64,000 nt of DNA from Arbacia lixula (taxonomy: Eukaryota > Echinodermata > Echinoidea > Arbacioida > Arbaciidae). Of this stretch, positions 34,106 through 43,861 are shown piece by piece. Where the stretch lies: NCBI GenBank assembly GCA_963669155.1, contig OZ022595.1, positions 3,312,705 to 3,376,704 of the forward strand, in the 5' to 3' direction. A model generated the notes under the pieces. The model worked only from the letters and a program-made list of their open reading frames with translations, did not search any database and had not been told where the DNA came from. Position 1 is the first letter of the stretch, and the number at the start of each line of letters is the position of its first letter. The translations under genes and the position numbers were made by a program.

Positions 34106-35392
34106 CTACTGTTTTCCCAGTCCTTGGCCCCGTGGGCGACGACTGAGATTCTGTTGCTTCTGTTCGGCTCTGGCAGACATGGGAGTGTAAGAGTGAGCTG
34201 GGGGATCTCTGTGTCTGCTGTTTGAGTGGTGCTTGTCTAAAAAAGGCCTGTTTGCACCTCCTGCTCCCGGTCTGCGTCCAGTAGGGAACCAGCCTGCTGC
34301 CTTAGCTCTCTGTTTAAAGGTGTCAGGCTGTCGTCGGTATGGATGAAACGACTGGGGGCGATGGTGTGATTTCATGACACCAGCAGTAGCCTTCCTCTGG
34401 TCCTGCATTTCCTTCACCTGTTTCCCCAGGTCGTCACCAAACAGGAATTTTGTAACCTTATTGGACGGCTTGCAAAGCCGCTGAAAATCAGAGTTGAGGT
34501 CAGGCTTGATCAAGTCTTTGCGTAGGCAGTTTATGTTGAAATTTGCATCACCCAAGAGAGCTAGTGTGTCAGATAGCTCTTCGGTCATGTTAGCTGGTTC
34601 CAAAATTTGTGCGAGGGCACACACACCCTTTGTAAGAGATTTCTGTATGCACTGCAATCTCAGATCTCTGCCGCGTACAGCCGATGGCAGATTCTCCCAA
34701 ATAGATGGGTTCACTTTGGGAACATCTAGTATTCCACAGTTTGCCGGGCACGGGTATTTGTCGGCCGTTTCCTCCATTGATTTCTCAGCTAATTTTTGCC
34801 CCATCATGTAGCTGATTGTCTTAGCTATTTTGTCATCAATGGGTTTACCAGTCGAGGAGGGGGCTGCATACTTAGCTGCAAACTCAGGCACTTCTTTTAC
34901 TTCCTCCTCAGCTGACTTCTCTAGATCATAATTAGGTTCAGCTTGGCAGACTTCATCATCAGAATCCACCATATCTGCTCTGTCACCGCAATCAGTGTCA
35001 TTAGCACTAAGACCGACAGTCTTATTGGCGATAGAAGTAGCAGCATTAACGTTGGTGCTCGTTGCTGCTGGCATGGTTGGTAAACTATCTTTCACGACCT
35101 GAGTTAAACTTGTTAAGAGCAACTCCAGCTTGTCCATTCTTGTGTGGACGTCTCTGTCTTCCTTCGGCTCCGCCTTGGAAGAACCACTCGAATCTGTCTT
35201 AGACTTAGTCGAGTTTGATTTTAGCTGATTCGAGCTCGGCTTCGCCTTACTCGTATCTGACTTCGATGTACTGCTCAGCGGTTTCTTTCCCGGTGCGGTC
35301 CCCGTGCCGGTCGGGGTAGGTGTTGGTGAAGAGCCGATCTTCTCACGCCCGCCGCGGGACGGAGAATTGCGATCTTTGCTCTTACCTTCCAT
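34106..35392 (-). mobile_element. DIRS gag-like ORF
   Basis: This frame of 428 residues is the first on the element's coding strand, starting about 170 bases inside the right terminus. The N-terminal 90 residues are Ser/Thr/Lys/Pro-rich (KDRNSPSRGGREKIGSSPTP). A central helical block contains RLQCIQKSLTKGVCALAQIL and FQRLCKPSNKVTKFLFGDDL, a phrase typical of DIRS gag proteins. The C-terminus is basic and His/Arg/Pro-rich. It is the presumed particle protein. There is no zinc knuckle, as is usual in the family. It looks open. Confidence 0.8.
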
Positions 35393-35561
35393 TTCGCTAC
35401 GGACTTACGGTTCCAAAAAATAAGTCACCAAAGTTGTCACGATGCGATTAAACGCTCGAAAAAACCCCGTTTGGGTCCAGTAGGCGACGAATTATGAAAG
35501 AATTTTGAAGATTCTGCGCTGCAAAATAAGTCGTGTCGAAACACAAAATGGCGCGAACGAT

Positions 35562-35623
35562 ATGATCTGCGCGCACGCGAGCGGGCTCTCATGTAATCAC
35601 TCACAAGGATTGCGTGATAAAAT
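35562..35623. repeat. DIRS right inverted terminus
   Basis: It contains the shared core (atgatctgcgcgcacgcgag and on) followed by the outer segment gtaatcactcacaaggattg cgtgataaaat, whose complement is in the internal region. Confidence 0.9.
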
Positions 35624-35725
35624 TGCTTTTCTTGTGCTACCTGCATCGGCATTTTGTAGTAATGCGTCCAATTCTCCGTCCGTGAGAAGTTCAAATCGAA
35701 CTCCGGCTTCGGTCGCGGTCGCCAT
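35621..35725 (-). pseudogene. Crypton recombinase, N-terminal segment
   Basis: A minus-strand ATG at 35725 opens a 35-codon frame (MATATEAGVRFELLTDGELD, then ALLQNADAGSTRKAI) that runs into the DIRS edge. The frame continues in the same phase on the other side of the DIRS insert (from 30793, KFGFFKLECFARLKQKD), matching the usual N-terminal layout of DUF3504 proteins, where a STKKA-type word precedes the helical domain. The DIRS therefore landed inside the coding region near codon 35. A related N-terminus is seen in the relic near 41300-41390. Confidence 0.75.
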
Positions 35726-36445
35726 TTTTCTTGTTTTTATCGTTTCGGAAACGATACCGATGCCAATACCGATACCGATAGCGCACTAAAGTGGGTATCG
35801 TTCATGCATCAGTAAAAATAATCGTCTGCACGAATTTGGCTCTCAACCAATCAGATTGCAGAGATTCTGACGCCCATTCTATAATCAATATTGACCTGAC
35901 CCAGATTACACTGATGAGTCATCACTGGCATACTACAGTCAGTGCCTCCTTTATTATGCTAATGAGTCTCAGCTACCTGTAACATTCTTTCATGTAAATA
36001 GCCCGGGTAAATAGTACCTGGCAGATCCTTCCACAGGCAGTACATTGCGCAATGTTTATTTCACCAGTGAGGAATTTCACAAGCACATAGAGTGCAGCTT
36101 ATTTAATGGCTATATGCATGGCTTAGACAAATTTATAACAGTTTGATGTAAATCAATCTTGGAATAAGAAGGTCACAATTGTAGAAAGTTTTGATTTTGT
36201 GACGTCACATGCGAGATGCTCTCCCACACATGTATGTTGTGTACAATTTTTCGTGAAAATGTCAATTTTCTCAAAAGGATATATGCACTATTTTATCTGG
36301 GCATTTGATGCATCATTAGCAGCATGTTTTTACACACATACCTCAATGAAAAAAAAAATCCTTCATCGAAAACGGGAAAAGAGCAATGAATGGAATCATA
36401 CAGCATACAATGTGAGAGCACCTCACATGTGACATACCCTTGGAT

Positions 36446-36943
36446 AATACTACCTGTGTGTTGATGAAGATGATGAGGTCATAGGTCAAAAGGTCAAATG
36501 ACATGAGGCCATGTGCATCATTTTTCTTAAAATTTTGGTTTAACTTGATCTCATTTTTAAAATTGCGACATAGGATTCAGTGCTTGAATTTGTCCCAAAT
36601 TACCAGTGTTGAGTACACTCTTTGCCTATATGTGAATGGATGATAAGGATAGAAGAATAATAGCTATGCCAAACAATGCACAGAGGCAAGCAAATCCCCC
36701 CCCCCCTCCTCCCCGGTCTAGCACAATCTGTTGGTAGATTTCAAAATATCAACAGCTCTTCTGTGATTACAGCAGAAGGGTTTCACCTTTATTAGGGATT
36801 GTAATACCAATTTTAACACTTGCCTTTAAACACCCTCTCTTCCATGAATCTCAGCTAAATATGATGCATGTGATATCTGTGTTTACACCTTGTATTACTT
36901 CTCGTATGAATGCATTCTACTATTGTACCATTCTTCTGGTCAG
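36446..36943. other. no gene seen; repeat edge and C-run
   Basis: The stretch near 36465-36510 (gatgaagatgatgaggtcat, aggtcaaaaggtcaaatg) resembles the first bases of the window. A C-run lies at 36698-36707. No gene is seen until the candidate exon. Confidence 0.4.
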
Positions 36944-37002
36944 TGCATCGTGATATCGGCAAACCCTACAGAACGTGCTTCCTGAAATGCCAGGCCGCTC
37001 TG
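36944..37002 (+). CDS. candidate internal exon of an unrecognised host gene
   Basis: A pyrimidine-rich acceptor (accattcttctggtcag) is followed by 59 nt and a donor (gctctg/gtagga). Only one frame is open, beginning with two bases of a split codon and reading HRDIGKPYRTCFLKCQAAL; it ends on a full codon (phase 1 in, 0 out). The segment is richer in GC than its surroundings. The phase-0 end would join directly to the exon at 53111. I do not recognise the protein. The evidence is splice-site and frame only, so a chance pseudo-exon is possible. Confidence 0.35.
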
Positions 37003-37463
37003 GTAGGAAAACAGTCATGCCGGCTTGTTTACGCAAGATTATTTTCTTTTGTAGAAACTCAATTCTTCTATTCCTTTTCTGAGTCTCTCTCCTCTTTTTA
37101 CCCCTGCTAACTTAGAAATATTTGCACAATGGAAATTGAGTGTGTATTGTAGCACTGTAAAAACACAGAGTTGAATTTTGCATACAAAAAAGAAGGTGAG
37201 CCTGCTAGGTAATGCATCATGTTGTTATTTGATGCTTCATATGAATCCTTCTTTTTAATACTTTAGGCCTTATGTTTCAATGTTTGAATGTTTTTGTCTT
37301 CCAGAAGGATAATCTATATTTAAAATTCATGAATGATTTCTGTATTGTCTTCCCTTGCCTTTCTCACTGTGCCTCTTACCCCACCCCTATCGCTTTCTAT
37401 CCATTTCTCTTCATCAAACCACTCCTTCCTTCGTTCCCACCTTCCTTATGCTTCTCCTGAATA

Positions 37464-37895
37464 AAGGTTTGACGAAAATCCATTAACGGATATAAAAGTT
37501 ATGATCTTATGAAATATCAATTTTGTGACGTCACATGTGAGGTACACTCCCATATGTTGTGTGCAGTATAATTCCCTTTTCCGTTTTTTATCAACAGAAT
37601 GATTTCTTTTTCATACACGTACAGTGTGTGTGTAAAAACATACTATTAACAATATGTTAAAGGATGCATATATCTTTTTGAGAAAGTGCACATTTTAACA
37701 AAACGATGTACCCAACATGGGAGAGCACCTTGCACATGATGTCACAAAACCAAAACTTTAAAAGATCATTTCTTTCTTTCTTTCTTTCTTTCTTTCTTAT
37801 CCTTTGATGGATTTTTGTCAAATATTCACTTATATGTTTCTCCCACGTGTCTGCTTTTATTGGATACCAACTTAATTTCAGGGTGAACTATTCAT
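37464..37895. mobile_element. TTAA-flanked foldback MITE, family A, copy
   Basis: It contains aaaggtttgacgaaaatcc, gtgacgtcacatgtgaggta, gggagagcaccttgcacatg, and a right end with a cagggtgaactattcattta A terminus. The left terminus is shortened. A (ttct)n microsatellite at 37768-37798 sits in its right half. Confidence 0.7.
37768..37798 (+). repeat. (TTTC)n microsatellite
   Basis: tttctttctttctttctttc continues for about 30 bases within the family A MITE. Confidence 0.9.
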
Positions 37896-38727
37896 TTAAT
37901 GTTCCCATAAGAGAAATCATGTAGAAATTTGCTTGAGGCAAAGACAAAAAGGAGATGAGAAGTAAAGGGGAGAGTCACATTTCTTTCCTACACTGTCTAA
38001 AGAGGAACAAGGAATCTCATTCCTGTCATGATTATTCAGCCTAAAGCTGTGATCACTACATGTATCAACTCAGAAATGCGGCTAAGCAGACAATATCTGC
38101 TTTTCAAAAATATCTTTAATGGAAACAGAACCAGGATTGTCTATGTGGAATGTAGAAACAAGCGCTTAGAAAATTACTCATTTAAACAAATAGAATTTTT
38201 GCCTTATAAGAGGATATTGAATTCTGCCGTGATATTGTCTGCAATCACTGGAAAAGAGCTACCTTCAAGAAGCCAAATTTCCAGCACCTTCCACCTTATC
38301 AAGCACATTATGCACTGTTTTAAGTGTGTGCATTAGGACAATGCTATTTGAATGAAAATAGCACTGATTTGTGTCAGCAAATTAGAGCTTAAAATGTACC
38401 TAATAGTTCAAGATTTTGTGATGAGGGTCTAATTTTAATTGAACAAAAGATTGTGAGTGAAAAGTTGGTGAAAGAATGTGAGTGAAGCGTGTATGAATAT
38501 AATTAGCAGAAATTCAATTAGAGTGACACTGCGAAAATATGCATCTGCACAGGATTTTTAGGCACATGAGTGTGAAGGGCTTCTGTAAGAGAGAAGAGGA
38601 AGTGAGGAATCCGGTCCCGTAAGTTAGACAAGTTTGATAGAGGAAACCTCAACTCGCTACACAGATACAGTCAAAGTCTGCACCTAATGTGTCTTCTAAT
38701 ATTTCAAATTGAATTATTGCTCTTCAG
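37896..38727. other. no gene seen
   Basis: A 102-codon plus-strand frame (38028-38336) has no recognisable domain, no clear splice borders and no skew in composition. I treat it as chance. Confidence 0.3.
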
Positions 38728-38776
38728 GCAGTCAAATGCAATCCCTGTGTGCAGTTGCATGAGGAGAAAAATAAAG
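38728..38776 (+). CDS. weak candidate internal exon
   Basis: The acceptor attattgctcttcag and donor aaataaag/gtaaag enclose 49 nt. In one frame it reads AVKCNPCVQLHEEKNK (phase 0 in, 1 out); a second frame (QSNAIPVCSCMRRKIK) is open too. In the first frame it would fit after the candidate exon at 36944-37002, but a further phase 1-to-0 exon would then be needed before 53111. It is not recognised as any family. Confidence 0.25.
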
Positions 38777-39655
38777 GTAAAGTCTGATAGATGGGAAGAA
38801 TGTCAAATGTATAGAAGTTCTCCACTATGGCAGGACGCTGTCTTTGTCAATTGCATTAGGTGGATGACTGGATTGAAAGCCTAAGTTAAGTGTTTAGAAG
38901 GGGTACAGAATTTAATGAATTGAAAGAAACTTGCTAGTTGCAGCTTTTGTAAGGAACCAATAATCAGAACAAAGTGGGTTTAATTACAATTTAATCAATG
39001 ATTCAACAGTCTTAAAATGGTACAGTTTAATTGCTAAGTTAAGCATTAACTGAATATGTAACTTTTTAAGCATGTGAATAAGGATAACCCATCCCATGAG
39101 TCGATAAAAAAGTGATTCTATAAACAAAATAAATCAAGATTACAAGTAGTAAGAGGGAGAGGAGGCAGGGAATGAAAGGGTACTGTTAGGCAATAATGAT
39201 ATTGTAAGAGTCTGCCTGGTTTATTTGGTAGCACGGCCTTTCCAGGGCAGATTCTTCACTGAAATAATATACACTCCCGCTTAAAAGAATTGGCAGTGAT
39301 TGGTACCGCTACCCGAGGGATTTGGCAAGGATAAGTTCAGGACATAACCGCAGTTCGTGATTGAACTGTTAGCGTCCCTATAGCTTCCCTTAACCTTCCC
39401 TAAACCTTTCCCTAAACCTTCCTGAAACCCTTCCCAAAGCTGTGGAATACTTTGTTTAATACTTTGTTTAAGCGCGTGTTCATCGCCAGTTCTTCAGACC
39501 ATGCACGCATTGGTTCCTAACCAATAGCTTTCCAAAGCTAGCCTCCAAGCTGTGTGTATACTGGTAACACACACAACATTATGTGCATGTGTGTGTGTGT
39601 ATGTGTATAATTCATGCATACGATATCAATATTATGAAGCAATTTCTTTCAATTT
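38777..39655. other. no gene seen; degenerate CCTTAA/CCCTAAA run
   Basis: Positions 39378-39440 hold a degenerate run (ccttaaccttccctaaacct, ttccctaaaccttcc). A (tg)n microsatellite lies at 39588-39604. No gene is seen. Confidence 0.45.
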
Positions 39656-40560
39656 AGAAAAGTATCGTTCCTCCGTAAATATAGTAAAACATTATCGTTC
39701 ATTTAAACGAAGCATCATTCCTCCGTAAAAAAAATAAAGCATTATCGTTCATACTGAGCAAAGTCGCATTCTTTTGTGAGGAGAGAAAGGCATTTGTCCT
39801 TCATTTAAACAAAGTCTCATTCCTTCTTAAATTAGTAAAGCATTATCTTTTATTTTAACAAAGTCTCTTTCCTCCGTGAGTACAGTAAAGCATTATTTTT
39901 TTATCTAAACAAAGTGCCATTCCTCCGCAAATAAAGTAAAGCATTATCGTTTATTTTAATAAAGTATCATTCCTCCGTAAATATAGTAAAGCAGTATCGT
40001 TCATATTGAGCAAAGTCGTATTCTTTCATGAGGACAGGAAAGTAACAAAGTATCGTTCGGAAAAGAGTAAAGCATTATCGATCATTTTTAACAAAGTCTC
40101 ATTCTTCCGTAAATAGAATAAAGCATTATCTTTCCTCTAAACAAAGTGTCATTCCTCCGTAAAAATAATATTTAAAGCATAATTTTTCATGCTCCGCCTC
40201 GCGATTGTGGAATTCTCTCCCAGCCTCAATTTGTTGCATCACTAGTATTTTCTTTGTTCAGGTCAAAATTAAAAACACATCTCATGGATCAGGCATATTC
40301 AACATACATGTACTTCTTAAATTGTAATTAGACTTAATCTAATGTTTATCATTAAGTTTTGTTTAGTTTTCTTTATACATGTAATTGTAAAGCGCTTTGA
40401 TATATATCCATTAGGAAAAGCGCTATAGAATTAAAAGTTATTGTTATTATTATTAATTTTTCAGTTAAGCAAAGTACTATATTCCTCCGTAAATCTAGAT
40501 TATCATTATCATTCATTAACAAAGCATCATTCCTCCGTAAAGAGTAAAGAATTATTGTTT
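39656..40560 (+). repeat. minisatellite of ~58-bp units with ATTCCTCCGTAAA core
   Basis: There are about twelve units of the form aaagtatcattcctccgtaa, then atatagtaaagcattatcgt, then tcattttaac. The attcctccgtaa core is steady and the flanks drift. Two units carry a different phrase (gcaaagtcgtattctttc atgagga). The array is split at 40180-40463 by a LINE end. Confidence 0.88.
40190..40453 (+). mobile_element. LINE 3' end inserted in the minisatellite
   Basis: It carries the C-terminal words of a non-LTR retrotransposon ORF2 (RLWNSLPASI, then in a neighbouring frame FSLFRSKLKTHLMDQA, so one frameshift). A 3' tail follows, with an agcgctttgata / aagcgctatagaa hairpin and a (tta)n end typical of L2/CR1-like LINEs. 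It is flanked by the 10-bp duplication taatttttca (40180-40189 and 40454-40463), so it is a true 5'-truncated insertion into the array. Confidence 0.85.
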
Positions 40561-40984
40561 ATTTTTAATGTGTTCAATTTTATGTGTGACAGTTATCAAT
40601 TAGAAATGATTCAATCTTGATTACTACTATGCTTGCATTTAAATATTGATAAAAACCACAAACTATATGTAGGATTATGTTTTGCACTGTGTATTTACAG
40701 ATATTTTAATGGTTTTCTAACAAAATTGCCTTATGTGTTCATATCGTTTCCATGGCAACAGCCATTTTTAGGCATGATCGTGAACTCTAATGACTTAGAT
40801 TATAATCAGAATCAACTGGGCACGTTAATAATTGTATACCTAGACACTGATTTTGTATTTTTATGTCACCATATGAGAAATATATGGCAATTTCTTATAT
40901 TTCTGTAATTTCAATTTTTTTGGCACCATGGTGTTGTCATAGCAACAGCGCTCTTGTGCATGACTGTTACACTTAAAAAAACCT
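40561..40984. other. no gene seen
   Basis: This AT-rich sequence has a 91-codon plus-strand frame (40633-40908) without motif. The word gtttccatggcaacagcc near 40747 and ggtgttgtcatagcaacagc near 40932 are loosely related X-box-like words; no function is claimed. Confidence 0.3.
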
Positions 40985-41542
40985 CAATCATCAAATGATA
41001 GACAAGTAATTTCGGTACTTATCTTTTCAATCTTAGGGTTTGTTTCCTCACTGAGGGGCTCCTTTGCTTCACTGCAAACACTGGAACTGAAGAAGACGGA
41101 TCTGTCCGTATGACCAACATGTTTGGTAGTCAATTTAAAAAGTTTGGACGATGGCGCGCTGGTGGTACGCTTACTTCACTGTTGTTTGAGTTTTTTTCCG
41201 ATATAGAATCTAGGACTGTGGCAACAAAGTCTTGACTCACCAGTGCTGGGTTGTTGTTAGGCTTGCACATTGGTATCCATATATCAGTCTTATATGCCAG
41301 AATATACGGTACTGACAGCGTCTGAATCGTCCAAAATTTGTTTCAATTCTTCATCTAATTTTATCAGATTTTCTTGAGATTCGTGGGTGCCGCCATTAGC
41401 GTAAGCAACATTGGTATTGATCATATTCATTCTCGGTATCGCGATATCGTGTTGATATTGTGTGCTGCCAGTAAAAAAAAATTACACGGTAATTACGGGT
41501 AATTAACCAATGAGATTGCAGAGATTCTGACACCCATTCTAT
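40985..41542 (-). pseudogene. older Crypton relic (N-terminal part and right terminus)
   Basis: The right edge (gattctgacacccattctat at 41523-41542, followed by AAT) and the preceding accaatgagattgcagagat match the terminus of the Crypton at 35850-35882. On the minus strand, 41300-41390 reads HESQENLIKLDEELKQILDD then SDAVST, which parallels LTDGELDALLQNADAGST of the intact copy. Downstream text (KPNNNPALVSQDFVATVLDS) is in another frame with stops nearby. No recombinase core is left. It is a degraded, differently diverged Crypton copy. The left limit is uncertain. Confidence 0.5.
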
Positions 41543-43333
41543 AATACTTACTGAACCCTTATCTTAGTTACAATTGCAGCAAAGAATAAAGAGAAATAGT
41601 CTAGGGGCCATATTCTTGAAAACGTTACTAAGCCTAGTTAGTTGCTTAAGTACATTCAACTGCATGCATTTTTAGTAACCAACTAGGCTAGAAAGCTAGA
41701 TTGCACAACTGCAGACAGGGAACTATTAGTAGCATCTATAGAAAGTTTTAGATTGCCAGGACAGTGACAGTGACAATGACTGTGGCTGTGACTGGCTGCT
41801 GCTCTTGATTCAACAATATGATGCATCTGCGGTTGCATTTCCACCTCAATGTTAAAATAGGCCATGCAGATTCCATGCCACAGTCATAGTCACAGCCACA
41901 TGTGGCAATTTGAATCTCTCTAATGTCATACTTGGAAAAGACTCACAATGTGGACCTCATTATGTGGCAGCCCACATGAAGAATTGTGTTTTCCCAGAAA
42001 CTGGCAGCATGGGCCAGAGGTCATGTTTGCAGCTGGTATTTACCCTTTCCATCTTAGCCTGCCTCCCAGGCTATTTGGTATGTCTAATCCCAAGTATATT
42101 ATTGTGACAAAGCTACCATTGGCTTGGTAGCTACGTCGGAGTGCCGATTGCCTTGCCACCCCTCGAGTCGCACAATGAAATAAATGAATTGACACCACAT
42201 CTTTGGTCCAAAACAAGCTCCTTTTGGCTTTATTCAAAATATATGGAAGATAGCGACTTCATGGTGATGCTCAGCAGTAGGCCCGTACTCGGCCTCTCCT
42301 CCCAATCAACTGCCATACCTGCTGCGATTGCCCTTCATTTATACAACTCTGGGCACCTCCAAAATGGCAATACTTTAAAGAGAAAGTAAATATTCTCCGC
42401 TTGCAAAACAGCAATTTGAGAATTGGAATCCTACATCAAGAAATAGTTAAGGAATGGCGACTGTAGAGTCAACACATCTTGTCCCCTCTGTCTCCTCTTG
42501 ACTAAACATTGCTTAAAGGAAATACATGAGACACCACTTTCATCTGATCAACATGTGGGGTGGTATCACATGGCCTATGTTACCCCTTGTCTGGGAATAT
42601 ACTGTACAATAGTTTATAAAAGAAAGTACTTTTAGCCAATCAGCTCTGTGTCTGGATACAGTTATCCTACCTTATTGGTATATGTTCATGTACTGTCTGG
42701 TATAGTGCCATAGCATCTGCTAGTATCATCTGATGTAGGTTAGTCAAATATGTTTTGACATGTGGTCAAAACACCTGTGTCATGTCAAACCGGTACATTC
42801 ACAATGGGGCTTTTGCTCCTTACTCTTTACAATGAGGAACGGTTCCTACCAGCAGCAAAGGTGGAGTTCACATGTAAAATCTAATTATTTTAATGAGACA
42901 TGTTTGCATGTCACAATTATGAACAGGTCTGGCTGCAGTAGACTAATCAGTCACTTGTTCTTTAGGGGGCCCGGCTGAACATTAATGGGTGAACAGGGAA
43001 ACAATGATAAGTCATGTCAAAACAAGGCACAAATGTGCAATGTTATAAGTTTGGATTTGAAATGTCCAACATCCTGGCATGAAGGCTGCTTCCATCTATG
43101 AAATCTCACTGAAGAACACTGAGCAAAGGATGATCGAAACTCAAGAGCATGTTGTGTGGAAAAAATATGTGCTGGTATTTCACTTCAATCTTTTGTGAAT
43201 ACAAAATAAGGGAGCAAGTTTCTCATACCCTTTTCTTTTGCAAGAGAAAAAAGAAGGATTGGGAGTGAGTGGCTTCATGAGGAGGCAAGGGGTCTACAGA
43301 ATAGACTGTTTTCGTAATGTATGCACAAGACCT
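41543..43333. other. no gene seen; small foldbacks
   Basis: A foldback of about 70 bp lies at 41622-41692 (gttactaagcctagttagtt against aaccaactaggct). An inverted gacagtgacagtgac / gtcatagtcacagccac pair lies at 41758-41902, and a short hairpin (gctaccattggcttggtagc) at 42109-42128. Short dispersed words (ggtctggctgcagtagac at 42926) recur near 61623. No supported gene is seen, apart from a very weak splice-bounded segment at 41998-42035. Confidence 0.4.
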
Positions 43334-43473
43334 TTAATTTTGCACACGGCCGCAACCTCGGACAAACAAACGCTGCCCGTCGTCTGCACCGTACCATACC
43401 GCACGCATACGAAGTACAGAATGCGGCGCTAGCTCATGAGTGTATCCATACTTTGGCACTTATTTTATAAATT

Positions 43474-43526
43474 TGAACCCTAAACCTAACCCTAAACCTA
43501 ATTCTAAACCTAACTCTAACCCTGGA
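43474..43526 (+). repeat. degenerate telomere-like repeat
   Basis: aaccctaaacctaaccctaa acctaattctaaacctaact ctaaccctgg is built from variants of CCCTAA, the complement of the TTAGGG telomere repeat of most animals. It is short and internal, so it is an interstitial remnant or a chance expansion. Confidence 0.55.
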
Positions 43527-43861
43527 CAATTTCTTTGCAGTTGAATTCGTCCAAAAAGTGATTTCTACATCTCCATTTGCGCCCGTTTCGGCCCTAGCCC
43601 CGATACTGCTGCGGCAAGCTACAGGTATAGCCGTGACTAGCCGCGTACGCTGCCGTGACTTATGAACTATCGCCCACAATGCATGGGTCGCGGGTACAAT
43701 ACACTTGATTCACTTTTTTTCTTTGAACTAATTCGGACAATACATCTATCAGATTTACACAGCTGGCATATAACAATAAGTAAGATTGTCAGGAGTTCAG
43801 TTTCTCAGGGGAAAGTTATTTTTTTTAGAAGACAGTTCGGCAATAATCGGCGATAATCTCG

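Larger units (their letters stand above)
30794..35623 (-). mobile_element. DIRS1-like retrotransposon
   Basis: This 4.8-kb tyrosine-recombinase retrotransposon lies inside the Crypton. It has the hallmark DIRS architecture: inverted termini that share a roughly 34-bp core (30867-30900 and 35562-35595), plus an internal complementary region (31004-31116). The latter copies both outer edges joined head to tail, with a shared AAT trinucleotide at the junction. On the minus strand it carries gag-like, RT/RNase H/methyltransferase-like and recombinase parts in the usual order. There is no target duplication, as expected for the family. The terminal and internal copies are identical over 79 and 37 bases, so it is young. 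It looks nearly whole, with about one break. Confidence 0.9.
28721..35882 (-). mobile_element. Crypton DNA transposon carrying a DIRS insertion
   Basis: This element interrupts the solo LTR and encodes a DUF3504-type tyrosine recombinase on the minus strand. LTR sequence stops at acatgacaat and resumes with aatcaatatt, so an AAT may be repeated at the two edges. The right edge gattctgacgcccattctat recurs at 41525-41542, again followed by AAT, at a second Crypton relic, which supports it as a true terminus. A matching inverted word (atagaatgggcattgtca) lies at 28892-28909. A foldback of about 175 bp (28721-28897) lies outside that word. Without the DIRS insert the element is about 2.3 kb. Confidence 0.75.
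27657..36140 (-). mobile_element. solo gypsy LTR, split by a Crypton
   Basis: The LTR starts TGTTACGATCAGTTCACGCC at 27657 and stops at acatgacaat (28720). It resumes at about 35883 with aatcaatattgacctgaccc and ends atttataaca at 36140. It is flanked by GTTT on both sides, a 4-bp target duplication that fits the family A MITE. No internal gypsy region is present, so it is a solo LTR (a fossil). About 330 bp of it is tandemly duplicated. Confidence 0.85.
27572..36445. mobile_element. MITE family A copy split by a nest of three insertions
   Basis: The left part (27572-27656) holds aaaggaaagtccacc, a taaaagcagaaacatgaaag word and tattagtgaaggttt. The right part (36137-36445) resumes with gtttgatgtaaatc, then gtgacgtcacatgcgagatg and ctctccc, and later gagagcacctcacatgtgac. 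In the intact copy at 6539 the same words run together as gaaggtttgacgaaaatc, so the insertion point is exactly at GTTT. Everything between is younger than this MITE. Confidence 0.8.

Noticed and set aside
38028-38336. 102-codon plus-strand frame
   Set aside because: No motif, no start or splice context, and ordinary AT-rich composition.
39656-40560. CRISPR-like regular repeat spacing
   Set aside because: Units drift throughout, there are no unique spacers, and the DNA is clearly eukaryotic; it is a minisatellite.
41755-41905. cAMP-element-like or E-box clusters in tgac/gtca words
   Set aside because: The words are part of a small inverted simple repeat; no promoter evidence.
43434-43679. 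Arg/Val/Phe-repeat minus-strand frame
   Set aside because: It arises from the degenerate CCCTAA run.
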